Assembly (NCBI RefSeq): GCF_020193575.1
Contig: NZ_JADYVD010000003.1
Location: 173,776 to 237,775 of the forward strand
DNA from: Ensifer sp. IC4062
GTDB lineage: Bacteria > Pseudomonadota > Alphaproteobacteria > Rhizobiales > Rhizobiaceae
Direction of reading: 5' to 3'
DNA: 64,000 nucleotides
Under the pieces are notes generated by a model, which did not search any database, was not told where the DNA came from, and worked only from the letters and a program-made list of their open reading frames with translations. Below, piece after piece: positions 35,160-41,797 of the stretch; position 1 is the first letter of the stretch, and every line of letters begins with the position of its first letter. Position numbers and translations under genes: made by a program.

Positions 35160-35426
35160 CTAGGGTGAGGGCATCGAGGTGCGATTGAGATTGGCCAAGG
35201 GCATCGGCATCCAGCACTTCAATTCCGGCTCGGCGTATTCGATGATGCGGCCGGGTGAGGAATCAGAGGCGCGCCAGCCTTCTGCACCGGAGCAATCGCC
35301 ATTCGACCAATATACGAGGTCAACTTCTGCCGCCCCCTGTTCGGACGGGCGGATCGTGACGAGGATACGACTGCCGTTTTTCGGCGCGCTTGCCATGTGG
35401 CGCCAAGGGTCTGGTTCGGCCATCAT
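35160..35426 (-). CDS. Small hypothetical protein, 88 residues
   Basis: AGGAGG lies four bases upstream of ATG at 35426 (a second ATG follows at 35423). The product reads MMAEPDPWRHMASAPKNGSRILVTIRPSEQGAAEVDLVYWS, then EGWRASDSS, YAEPELKCWMPMP. This W-x-x-M-x-S-A-P-x-x-G-x-x-I-L-V pattern is seen in small phage- and plasmid-borne proteins of the DUF551 type, though I am not certain. Function unknown. Confidence 0.65.
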   Translation of the reverse strand: MMAEPDPWRHMASAPKNGSRILVTIRPSEQGAAEVDLVYWSNGDCSGAEGWRASDSSPGRIIEYAEPELKCWMPMPLANLNRTSMPSP

Positions 35427-35754
35427 TTTTCCTCCTGCCTTTCTGCAGGTTGCAAGTGTCGCCTCGCCATCTAAAACGGTCAACTCACACTTTGTCCGGT
35501 CAGGTTGAGCGCTCCACGGCGCGCAACAACGCCGCCAATTCCAAGTCCAGCATAGACGCCTCAATCCAGGGTAAGCGTCCCCACGGCTGCGCGCTTCGCG
35601 CCGGATCGGACCTCTCCGTAGTGGACGCCGATCCCCACTTCGGCCAGCAAATATCCGGCGTGGCTCGCCCGGATGGCGGTATCGACTAGACACAAGCGGG
35701 GGCTTGGCTTGTGATTAAAATCCAGCCCTCGCTTGATCCAGGGCAGCGGAATCA
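35427..35754. other. Spacer upstream of two divergent units
   Basis: No credible gene. Holds the promoter of the 88-residue gene and leads to the palindromic operator of the Phd/VapC module. Confidence 0.35.
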
Positions 35755-35778
35755 CATATGACTATCGGTGGTCATATG
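35755..35778. promoter_or_regulatory. Palindromic operator of the Phd/VapC operon
   Basis: CATATGAC (35755-35762) and GTCATATG (35771-35778) are perfect inverted arms with an 8-base spacer, ending 10 bases before the GTG start of the antitoxin. This is the expected site for autorepression by the antitoxin-toxin complex. Confidence 0.7.
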
Positions 35779-35788
35779 GAGAAATGCC

Positions 35789-36040
35789 GTGAAAGAAATC
35801 CAGCTCAAGGACGCCAAGGCGACGCTCTCGGCCGTGGTCGATCGGGCCGTGGCCGGCGAGCCGACTGTCATCACCCGCCATGGCCGCAAGGAAGCTGTGC
35901 TGGTTTCCTTCGAGGAATGGGAGCGGGTTTCCAGGGTGCCGGATTTTGCCGACCTGCTGTTAGCCTTTCCCGGCGAGCCGGCGGATGTTCCTGAACGGTC
36001 GCGTAAGCCCGCCCGTGCATTGCGCCAAAACGGTGTCTGA
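35789..36040 (+). CDS. Phd/YefM-family antitoxin
   Basis: 83 residues from the GTG at 35789, with GGAGA upstream. KEIQLKDAKATLSAVVDRAVAGEPTVITRHGRKEAVLVSFEEWERV is the DNA-binding and dimer fold of Phd/YefM; the C-terminal tail (ADLLLAFPGEPADVPERSRKPAR) is the toxin-wrapping part. It should neutralise the VapC-like toxin encoded two bases downstream and repress its own promoter through the palindrome at 35755. Confidence 0.92.
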   Translation: MKEIQLKDAKATLSAVVDRAVAGEPTVITRHGRKEAVLVSFEEWERVSRVPDFADLLLAFPGEPADVPERSRKPARALRQNGV

Positions 36041-36042
36041 CC

Positions 36043-36483
36043 TTGTATCTTCTGGACACCAACATCGTGTCGGCCGATGCGACGACCAAGCGCCAGGTCG
36101 GCGTCGAGGAATTTGCGGCTTGGGTGCGCGCGCACAGTGACCGGCTCTATCTTTCGGCCATCACCATCGCGGAGATCGAGGCGGGGATTGCCCGCGCCGT
36201 CAGGATCGAGGCGACGACGAAGGCGGAGAACCTGCGCCGTTGGCTCGCCGCCGTCGAGCACTTTTATGCCGGTCGCATCCTGGCGTTCGGCATTGAGGAG
36301 GCGAGACATGCCGGCCTGATCCTCGACCGGGCGCGTGCTCACGATCCCGGCTTTGAGGATATTGCCACTGCCGCGACCGCCGCCGCGCATGGCCTCACTG
36401 TTCTGACGGCCAATGAACGCCATTTCGAGCCGCTCGGTGTGCCGCTCGCCAATCCCCTGAAGCAGTTGCCGACCATTCAGTAA
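36043..36483 (+). CDS. vapC: VapC-like PIN-domain toxin
   Basis: 146 residues from a TTG start two bases after the antitoxin stop. The PIN-domain ribonuclease signature is present: YLLDTNIVS (first D), ITIAEIEAGIARA (E), and FEDIATAATAAAHGLTVLTANERHFEPL with the further acidic residue and the TAN-x-x-H-F motif. It would cleave tRNA or other RNA when freed from its antitoxin. Apparently intact. Confidence 0.92.
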   Translation: MYLLDTNIVSADATTKRQVGVEEFAAWVRAHSDRLYLSAITIAEIEAGIARAVRIEATTKAENLRRWLAAVEHFYAGRILAFGIEEARHAGLILDRARAHDPGFEDIATAATAAAHGLTVLTANERHFEPLGVPLANPLKQLPTIQ

Positions 36484-36564
36484 TGGCGGTGCCGGGACTA
36501 GCCGACCCCGCAGCCTAACTGCGACGATCATCAACCTGAGGTCAACAAACGTTGCTCGTAGACT

Positions 36565-38136
36565 CTAGTATTTGGCGCTCCAGGCCGATTTTTTCGGGCG
36601 CGGGGGAGGGGGAGCCTCCGAAAGTTCTTCGATGTACAGCGCCAGCGGCCGTATGTTCTCATGCTGGCTAGCCTGTTCCAGGCAATCCATATACCGCTCG
36701 CGTTGATCCACCGGAACGACCGTCCAAGGCAGACCTGCTTCTGCCATCAGTGTATTCATCAGGAAGCGACCCATGCGCCCGTTCCCATCGGGGAAGGGGT
36801 GAATATAGGTGAACAAAAAGGGTGCTACGATTGCCTTAACCCTCGCATCGCACTCGTCGGTAATGCAATCGAACAACGCATCCATCGCGTCAGGGATTGC
36901 AGACGGGGGAAGTGGGACGTGAGAGGACCCGCGGAGATAGACGTTGTGGCTTCGATATCCGGCAAGCTTGTAGGCTTCGATGATGCCTGCGGTCACTGAC
37001 GGCTGGAACATTGCACGGAACCAGTCCTGATGGCGGTGCGAAAGTAATTCGCCTGATGGAATGCCGTCAAGAATTGATCGGATGTCCTGCTTGACCTCTT
37101 CGAACGCAAGGCGATAACCCTTTGCGGCCAGAGCGTTGCGCGTCTCATAGTCTCCTGCGTCCCCATCAGGATTCCAGGCACCTGAGCGGACGCGCTCGAT
37201 GAGTTCCGCTGATACCGAATAACCTTCGATTGACAAAGAGTTAAGGGCGTCGGCAATATACCGCTCCTCGACCTCCTCCATGTATCCGTCGATGTCGTTT
37301 ATGCGCCTCTCGTCAATGTCGGTGGTTTCTAGCACGTCGACGCGCATCTTGGCCCACATGTTTCGGATTCGTGTGGCGGCGGGGGCGACCGCTTTCCTCT
37401 CGTCCAGTATCGCGTGTACCGAGTTATTGAAGGGATTCTCCTCTGATACGTTATACCCGGCAGCTCGCATGGACGCGACGATGGCATCGGCATCGCGCTC
37501 GCGGCCAAGGTGTCTGAAGGCTCCAGCTATGCGTCCTGCGAGCTTGCTATGGCCACTTGCAAGGAGTGCGCGCGACAGCGAGGCTGATCCACGGATCGAG
37601 CCGATCACCGAGATGACGTCGGTCTGTGCGGCGGACCACGTGTTCTTCGCGATGCCGATGAGAGCGTTCTCCTTGCCCATCAGCCGCATACCTTCATGCT
37701 CGACGGCAGGTTCCGATTGAGGCACCCTCAGTAAGAACATCGACGTGTTTCCGGGCATGTTGATCACCTGGTTGTTGGCCGCAGGGCTTCGGACGACAAC
37801 CTGCTGCATCACCGTGCGGTTCTCCGCCCACAGCGCAATTGAAGCCTCTGGCGACAGACACCAGTCTGAATCAAATCGGTCATCGAGGTAGCGTTGCAGG
37901 AACTCCCAGTAGACAGTGCTCCAGGCGTTTTCTATCCTCGACTTGTCAGACGGCCGGGAATTTACGGCGAGCCATCCGCGCACGATTTCTTCGAGAAAAC
38001 CCGTGCTTATTAGACGCTCTCGGTTGCGCCTACTTAGCTCTTCGCTTTTGATGACGCTGCGTGTCCCCGCTTCAGTGACTCCCTTCAGCTCCTCTAAAGA
38101 GGCGGCCAGTAGTTCATGGGGGGCATTTCCCGGCAT
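36565..38136 (-). CDS. Fic-family AMP-transferase with N-terminal regulatory domain
   Basis: 523 residues. The catalytic Fic motif HPFPDGNGRMGR stands at about residues 446-457, fully conserved. A class II inhibitory helix motif, [S/T]-x3-E-[G/N], is present upstream as SLSIEG (about 300-305), so the active site is probably autoinhibited until released. The first 200 residues do not belong to Fic; CLSPEASIALWAENRTVMQQVVVRSP resembles the AbiEi-like antitoxin domain joined to some Fic proteins, which I suggest with low certainty. The gene is preceded, 18 bases from its start, by six 24-bp direct repeats. Such enzymes transfer AMP to a target hydroxyl. The target is unknown. Confidence 0.88.
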   Translation of the reverse strand: MPGNAPHELLAASLEELKGVTEAGTRSVIKSEELSRRNRERLISTGFLEEIVRGWLAVNSRPSDKSRIENAWSTVYWEFLQRYLDDRFDSDWCLSPEASIALWAENRTVMQQVVVRSPAANNQVINMPGNTSMFLLRVPQSEPAVEHEGMRLMGKENALIGIAKNTWSAAQTDVISVIGSIRGSASLSRALLASGHSKLAGRIAGAFRHLGRERDADAIVASMRAAGYNVSEENPFNNSVHAILDERKAVAPAATRIRNMWAKMRVDVLETTDIDERRINDIDGYMEEVEERYIADALNSLSIEGYSVSAELIERVRSGAWNPDGDAGDYETRNALAAKGYRLAFEEVKQDIRSILDGIPSGELLSHRHQDWFRAMFQPSVTAGIIEAYKLAGYRSHNVYLRGSSHVPLPPSAIPDAMDALFDCITDECDARVKAIVAPFLFTYIHPFPDGNGRMGRFLMNTLMAEAGLPWTVVPVDQRERYMDCLEQASQHENIRPLALYIEELSEAPPPPRPKKSAWSAKY

Positions 38137-38153
38137 TGGCGTCGTCCTTGTCG

Positions 38154-38293
38154 CACTAATGTGGCGTCATGCTGCAACACTAATTTAATGTCGCGCTTGC
38201 ACACTAAATTAATGTAATGCTCTTACACTAATTTGATGTCACGCTGCAACACTAATCTAATGCAACGCCCAGGCACTAATTTGATGTCGCCCG
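38154..38293. repeat. Six-unit 24-bp direct repeat array upstream of the Fic gene
   Basis: CACTAAT begins at 38154, 38178, 38202, 38226, 38250 and 38274, exactly 24 bases apart. Most units continue TTTAATGTCRCGCTNCAA or a close variant; the core CACTAATTTAATG is partly self-complementary. The array begins 18 bases before the Fic start codon, over its likely promoter. The regular spacing suggests an operator array bound cooperatively on one face of the DNA. Unlike a CRISPR array, the units are contiguous, with no variable spacers. Confidence 0.9.
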
Positions 38294-38321
38294 AAGAGCA
38301 AGGCGACTAGGCAGTCCAAAA

Positions 38322-38989
38322 GCCTGTTCGCCGGCACGCAACTTGCCGCCGCGGATCTGATAGCTGCCATTGGCATTGAGGGCCACTTGCCCGATTGCCT
38401 CGAACTCAGCGAAACCGGATGCGGGCACCGGATCCGCTTGCAACGAGGCGGTCAAGTCGGTTGGCCGGCGTTCAAGCAGTGACCGCAACGAGGAGATGGT
38501 GAGGGTGGTCTCGTAGCGTCGCTCCTCCATTCGGGCGCTCGCCGAAAGAGACAGTTCATCATCGATGCTGGGCACTGTCAGCGAAAGGTCGACATCGGTC
38601 ACGGTCTGTTCGGAGCCTGCTGCGTCTTCCGTATCAGCGTACCGCCGGCGATCGAGATTGAATCGATCGCGCTTCGTTCGAGGAAAGTGGCAAGGGCCGC
38701 AAGTGGATCGTTTTGTTCGGCCCAATCGTTGCCACCCCCCGATGCCGTCGATGTATGACCTGGGCCTTCACTGAGCACGATCACCGGTCGATCCATCTTG
38801 ATCTCTTTTATATGCAGGCGATCCGACCATAGGGATGACAGCGTCACAGAGCCTGCCACCTCGCCGAATTCAGCTGTGATGCCCTGCGTTTCCGCGGAAA
38901 GCGCGACATCTTCCGCAAAAACCGCGAGATGGGGGAAGGCAGAAAGTCTGACAGGACCATTAAGCGAAATTGAACTGCCCGTCGCAGCA
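38322..38989 (-). pseudogene. AsmA-family gene fragment (segmental duplication, copy B)
   Basis: Near-identical to 13757-14425 in the AsmA gene, same orientation. One base is missing near 38630 (CGTCTTCC instead of CGTCTTTCC), which shifts the frame. Both ends are abrupt: the left edge abuts the Fic repeat array, the right edge joins unrelated sequence at 38990. Confidence 0.9.
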
Positions 38990-39209
38990 AGCGGGCGAGA
39001 CTCGGCAGTATCGCCAGGCAGGTACATAGGAGACCGAAAAGCCGGCAGTCTTGCTGGGCACAACCGTCGGCGCGTCGATGAGGTCGAGCGATTGTGACGC
39101 GGACCCGCGCTCGGTGGTCCAAGGCTCATCAGTGAGTTTGTCACCGTCACTGCTGGGGGCGTATTCTGCCGCGACCAGCGGCGCTAGCATGGTTGTTTAC
39201 CGCAAAATC
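38990..39209 (-). other. Unrelated insert between the two duplicated blocks
   Basis: Minus-strand reading gives PLVAAEYAPSSDGDKLTDEPWTTERGSASQSLDLIDAPTVV, coherent but not recognised. It replaces the 1.8 kb that lies between the matching blocks in copy A. Confidence 0.4.
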
Positions 39210-39483
39210 TTTGGCCAGCGATCCGGTTTTGCCGTGACTGCAGCATGTTTCTTTAAATCACCGATCTAAAAAGCATGCAGCAATTCAAAGTGCTACAGCG
39301 GCCTTTGCGCGTCTGATAAGACGCGTGGCGCTGTAGTGCCTCGGACGAGGCTGCGAAGACAGCATCAAGACGGTCCACCGGCAGCCACAGCGGACCGGTC
39401 CTTCGATCGTCGAAACGCACGGCGCGAGCCGATATCGCACGACGCTCGCCGTCGATTACACCGTTCGAGCGCGATCAAGCGAA

Positions 39484-39894
39484 TCAAGCTAACTTATTTT
39501 CTTCACTTTCATCGTCGGAATGCGGATCCGGAGCGGAATTTCTGGTGGTGTCTAGGCTGCGGAGCTTCTCCAGGATGTCCGGCGCGATCTCGAATTGCCG
39601 CGCCTTGCCGCGGCCCATCGAGTTCTTCACGAACCTCTCCGTCAACAGCCCGCGCTTGACCAAAGGATCGATGGTTTCGGTCACACCAGTGCGCGTAAGG
39701 CCTGTATTTTCTATGATATTAGAAAGCGTTAGCCTCTGGTGACCCTGGTTCATGATGTATAGGACGCTCATCATGCCTATCTGCTTCAGACGCGACTGAG
39801 GAGTCTCGTCCTCCTGCGGATTGTCGAAGATTTCATGGAAGATGAAGGCCGAGAAGGCAAGGCTGTGCCACTGAAGGTGAAGCGCTCTTGTCAT
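39484..39894 (-). CDS. Winged-helix (MarR-like) regulator, copy B, divergent from the virB operon; possible RctA-type repressor
   Basis: 136 residues, nearly the same as the protein at 16466-16876; changes are concentrated at the C-terminus (DTTRNSAPDPHSDDESEENKLA). The recognition helix and wing are unchanged. It is transcribed away from the T4SS operon, sharing a 96-base intergenic region with the gene at 39991. In rhizobia a winged-helix repressor called RctA holds the symbiotic-plasmid virB operon silent from an equivalent position; identity with RctA is inferred from place and fold only. Confidence 0.82.
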   Translation of the reverse strand: MTRALHLQWHSLAFSAFIFHEIFDNPQEDETPQSRLKQIGMMSVLYIMNQGHQRLTLSNIIENTGLTRTGVTETIDPLVKRGLLTERFVKNSMGRGKARQFEIAPDILEKLRSLDTTRNSAPDPHSDDESEENKLA

Positions 39895-39990
39895 TTATTT
39901 AACTGCGTAATATAAGGTAGTAACTTGGATGCGCGGCAAGGGCGATGGTCGGGACATTGCGCCGTACTGCTATTACGAGGGGTCGTCTTC
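39895..39990. promoter_or_regulatory. Divergent promoter region of the regulator and virB operon
   Basis: 96 bases between the two start codons. The AT-rich part TTTAACTGCGTAATATAAGG next to the regulator is kept without change in copy A (around 16880-16900), suggesting an operator. A GAGGGG ribosome binding site precedes 39991. Confidence 0.5.
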
Positions 39991-40503
39991 ATGAAAAACC
40001 TTCTCGCCGTTCTGGCTCTGTTGAATGCCTCGTCATCATACCTCATTTCAGGGAGTAATGCCCGCGCCAATGATTGGGGATGCCGGGTTGTCCTATGCCT
40101 TTCCAATCCCGGCGGTCCGACGCAATACAACGAATGCCGCCCTCCAATCCAGAAGCTGTGGCGGGAACTTGCAAAGGGACATGCGTTCCCGACATGCAGC
40201 GGCGTTGGCTTTCATACGTCTCGGCCGGGTTATGAGCCCTATTATTGCGATGACGGTTTCAGGCTGACGACGCGATACGGCGAGCGGGGACTGGAGGCAC
40301 GCTGTGTCTCCACAACGCCACAAATCGTCTCAGACAATCATTGCCGCTCCGGCAGCACCGGGACTCGCTCTTCCGGTTGGCGTTGGAACGGAGGTGAGCG
40401 GCAATGCCGGCGCCACGTGACGACGTGGCCACGCCTGCGTTCGCAACCCCGATACGTCGATGTCAGGATCGACGGGATCGGAAGCCAACGAGTGTGGTAT
40501 TGA
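39991..40503 (+). CDS. Secreted protein at the head of the virB operon, TrbM-like Cys-rich
   Basis: 170 residues. A signal peptide (MKNLLAVLALLNASSSYLISGSNARA) is followed by NDWGCRVVLCLSNPGGPTQYNECRPPIQKLWRELAKGHAFPTCSG and PGYEPYYCDDGF. The C-x4-C-L-x-N-P-G and paired-cysteine pattern resembles the TrbM family found with conjugative pili, but I am not sure of this. It ends three bases before the VirB1 start and is likely the first gene of the operon. Rhizobial virB operons under RctA control often start with such an unnamed gene. Confidence 0.7.
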   Translation: MKNLLAVLALLNASSSYLISGSNARANDWGCRVVLCLSNPGGPTQYNECRPPIQKLWRELAKGHAFPTCSGVGFHTSRPGYEPYYCDDGFRLTTRYGERGLEARCVSTTPQIVSDNHCRSGSTGTRSSGWRWNGGERQCRRHVTTWPRLRSQPRYVDVRIDGIGSQRVWY

Positions 40504-40506
40504 GCG

Positions 40507-41157
40507 ATGCCCGCTGCGTTCGCCGATCTGGCACAGGCATGCGCTCCCGATATCGCGGTGGAAACGATTGCCGCCGTGGTCAGCCTGGAGAGCAACTTCC
40601 AACCGTTTGCAGTCCGCATCAACAGCGGCCCGCCGCTCGCGGATCAACCTGCGACCAAGGCTGAAGCGATCGAGATTGCGACTTCGCTCATCGCCGATGG
40701 GCAGGACGTTCAGCTCGGCCTAGGCGGCCTCGGCTTCAGTGAACTTCACAAGCTGAAGCTCACGATCTCGGATGCCTTCGATCCCTGCCGCAATCTCAAG
40801 GCGAGCGCGAAGTTGCTCGACGGCTACTACCGCATGGCAATCCGCGCCGGGGCGACCCCGGCGCGGGCCGAGCGTGTGATGTTGCAATCTTACTATGGCC
40901 GCAAGGACCCTTCGGTCGGTGCGATGGTCACATATGACGAGCAGGTCCAGCGCGAAGCGAGCCGGCTCTCGGCGCGGCTGACCACGCTGACAATAGGGCA
41001 GGTAGTCCCGGAACCCGAAAGCGATGGTGCACCTTCGCGTGAGGCAGTTCTTTCTGATGACCAGGTGGCGAGCGTCCCATCCTGGGATGTCTTCAAATCG
41101 CGACGGCGATCTTCCGTTCTCGTCTTTCAAAGCGAACAACCGGAGCAATCCAAATGA
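40507..41157 (+). CDS. virB1: VirB1-like lytic transglycosylase
   Basis: 216 residues. It reads DLAQACAPDIAVETIAAVVSLESNFQPFAVRIN, where the E of SLESNF is the catalytic glutamate of the SLT fold; GLGGLGFSEL, FDPCRNLKASAKLLDGYY follow as in VirB1. It opens peptidoglycan for assembly of the secretion channel. No clear signal peptide is visible at the chosen start, and the C-terminal 60 residues are variable. Its stop overlaps the VirB2 start. Confidence 0.93.
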   Translation: MPAAFADLAQACAPDIAVETIAAVVSLESNFQPFAVRINSGPPLADQPATKAEAIEIATSLIADGQDVQLGLGGLGFSELHKLKLTISDAFDPCRNLKASAKLLDGYYRMAIRAGATPARAERVMLQSYYGRKDPSVGAMVTYDEQVQREASRLSARLTTLTIGQVVPEPESDGAPSREAVLSDDQVASVPSWDVFKSRRRSSVLVFQSEQPEQSK

Positions 41158-41453
41158 GATCCAAGACTATTGCGCGTGCTGCCGCCGCTTTCCTGATGGC
41201 TTGCATCATGTCGATCGGCGCAACCGAGCCAGCATTTGCGCAGGCGACCGGCGGCATCGAGAACGTTCTTGAAAACATCGTCACCATGCTGACCGGCAAC
41301 GTGGCCAAGCTGCTGGCGACGATCGCCGTCATCATCGTCGGCATCGCCTGGATGTTCGGTTACCTCGATCTGCGCAAGGCTGCCTACGTCGTCCTCGGCA
41401 TAGGCATCATTTTCGGCGCCTCCGAAATCGTCAGCACAATTTCTGGCGTTTGA
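41154..41453 (+). CDS. virB2: VirB2-like major pilin
   Basis: 99 residues. Long signal sequence ending PAFAQATGG, then two hydrophobic helices separated by a short loop (GNVAKLLATIAVIIVGIAWMFGYLDLRKAAYVVLGIGIIFGASEIV), the standard TrbC/VirB2 pilin layout. Overlaps VirB1 by four bases. Confidence 0.94.
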   Translation: MRSKTIARAAAAFLMACIMSIGATEPAFAQATGGIENVLENIVTMLTGNVAKLLATIAVIIVGIAWMFGYLDLRKAAYVVLGIGIIFGASEIVSTISGV

Positions 41454-41458
41454 CGGCC

Positions 41459-41797
41459 ATGGCTGCACAGGACTTTCCAGAGGAAGACACGTTGTTTCTC
41501 GCCTGCACGCGTCCGGCGATGGTCGCCGGCGTGACGATGGAGGCGATGGGTCTCAACGTCATGCTGACGACGATCTTCTATATCGTCGCGGGTTCGGTGG
41601 CTTACGCGCTTGTCGGCATCATCGTTCACTTTCTCTTTCGCGCGCTCGTCAGGCACGACCACAACATGTTCCGCATCCTTGTCGCCCGGCTCGAAACGCG
41701 TGGTCGCTCACGAAACGGCGCCTACTGGGCGGGTAGTACTTTGACGCCGCTGAAGCTCGTCAAGCGCTATGACGAAAGGGATTTCGGTCTTGTCTAA
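41459..41797 (+). CDS. virB3: VirB3-like inner-membrane protein
   Basis: About 112 residues. LFLACTRPAMVAGVTMEAMGLNVM is the VirB3 signature, followed by a hydrophobic segment (TTIFYIVAGSVAYALVGIIVHFL), then the basic C-terminus (HDHNMFRILVARLETRGR). ATG at 41459 is used; a TTG at 41450 overlapping the VirB2 stop is an alternative. It overlaps the VirB4 start by about 29 bases. Confidence 0.92.
   Translation: MAAQDFPEEDTLFLACTRPAMVAGVTMEAMGLNVMLTTIFYIVAGSVAYALVGIIVHFLFRALVRHDHNMFRILVARLETRGRSRNGAYWAGSTLTPLKLVKRYDERDFGLV

Larger units (their letters stand above)
39210..40310. repeat. Segmental duplication, copy B, regulator part
   Basis: Matches 16186-17265 in direct orientation. Copy B keeps the intact downstream gene and the virB operon, so B is probably the ancestral arrangement of this part. 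Confidence 0.9.

Noticed and set aside
38154..38293. CRISPR array
   Set aside because: The repeats are contiguous 24-bp units without unique spacers, and no cas gene is near.
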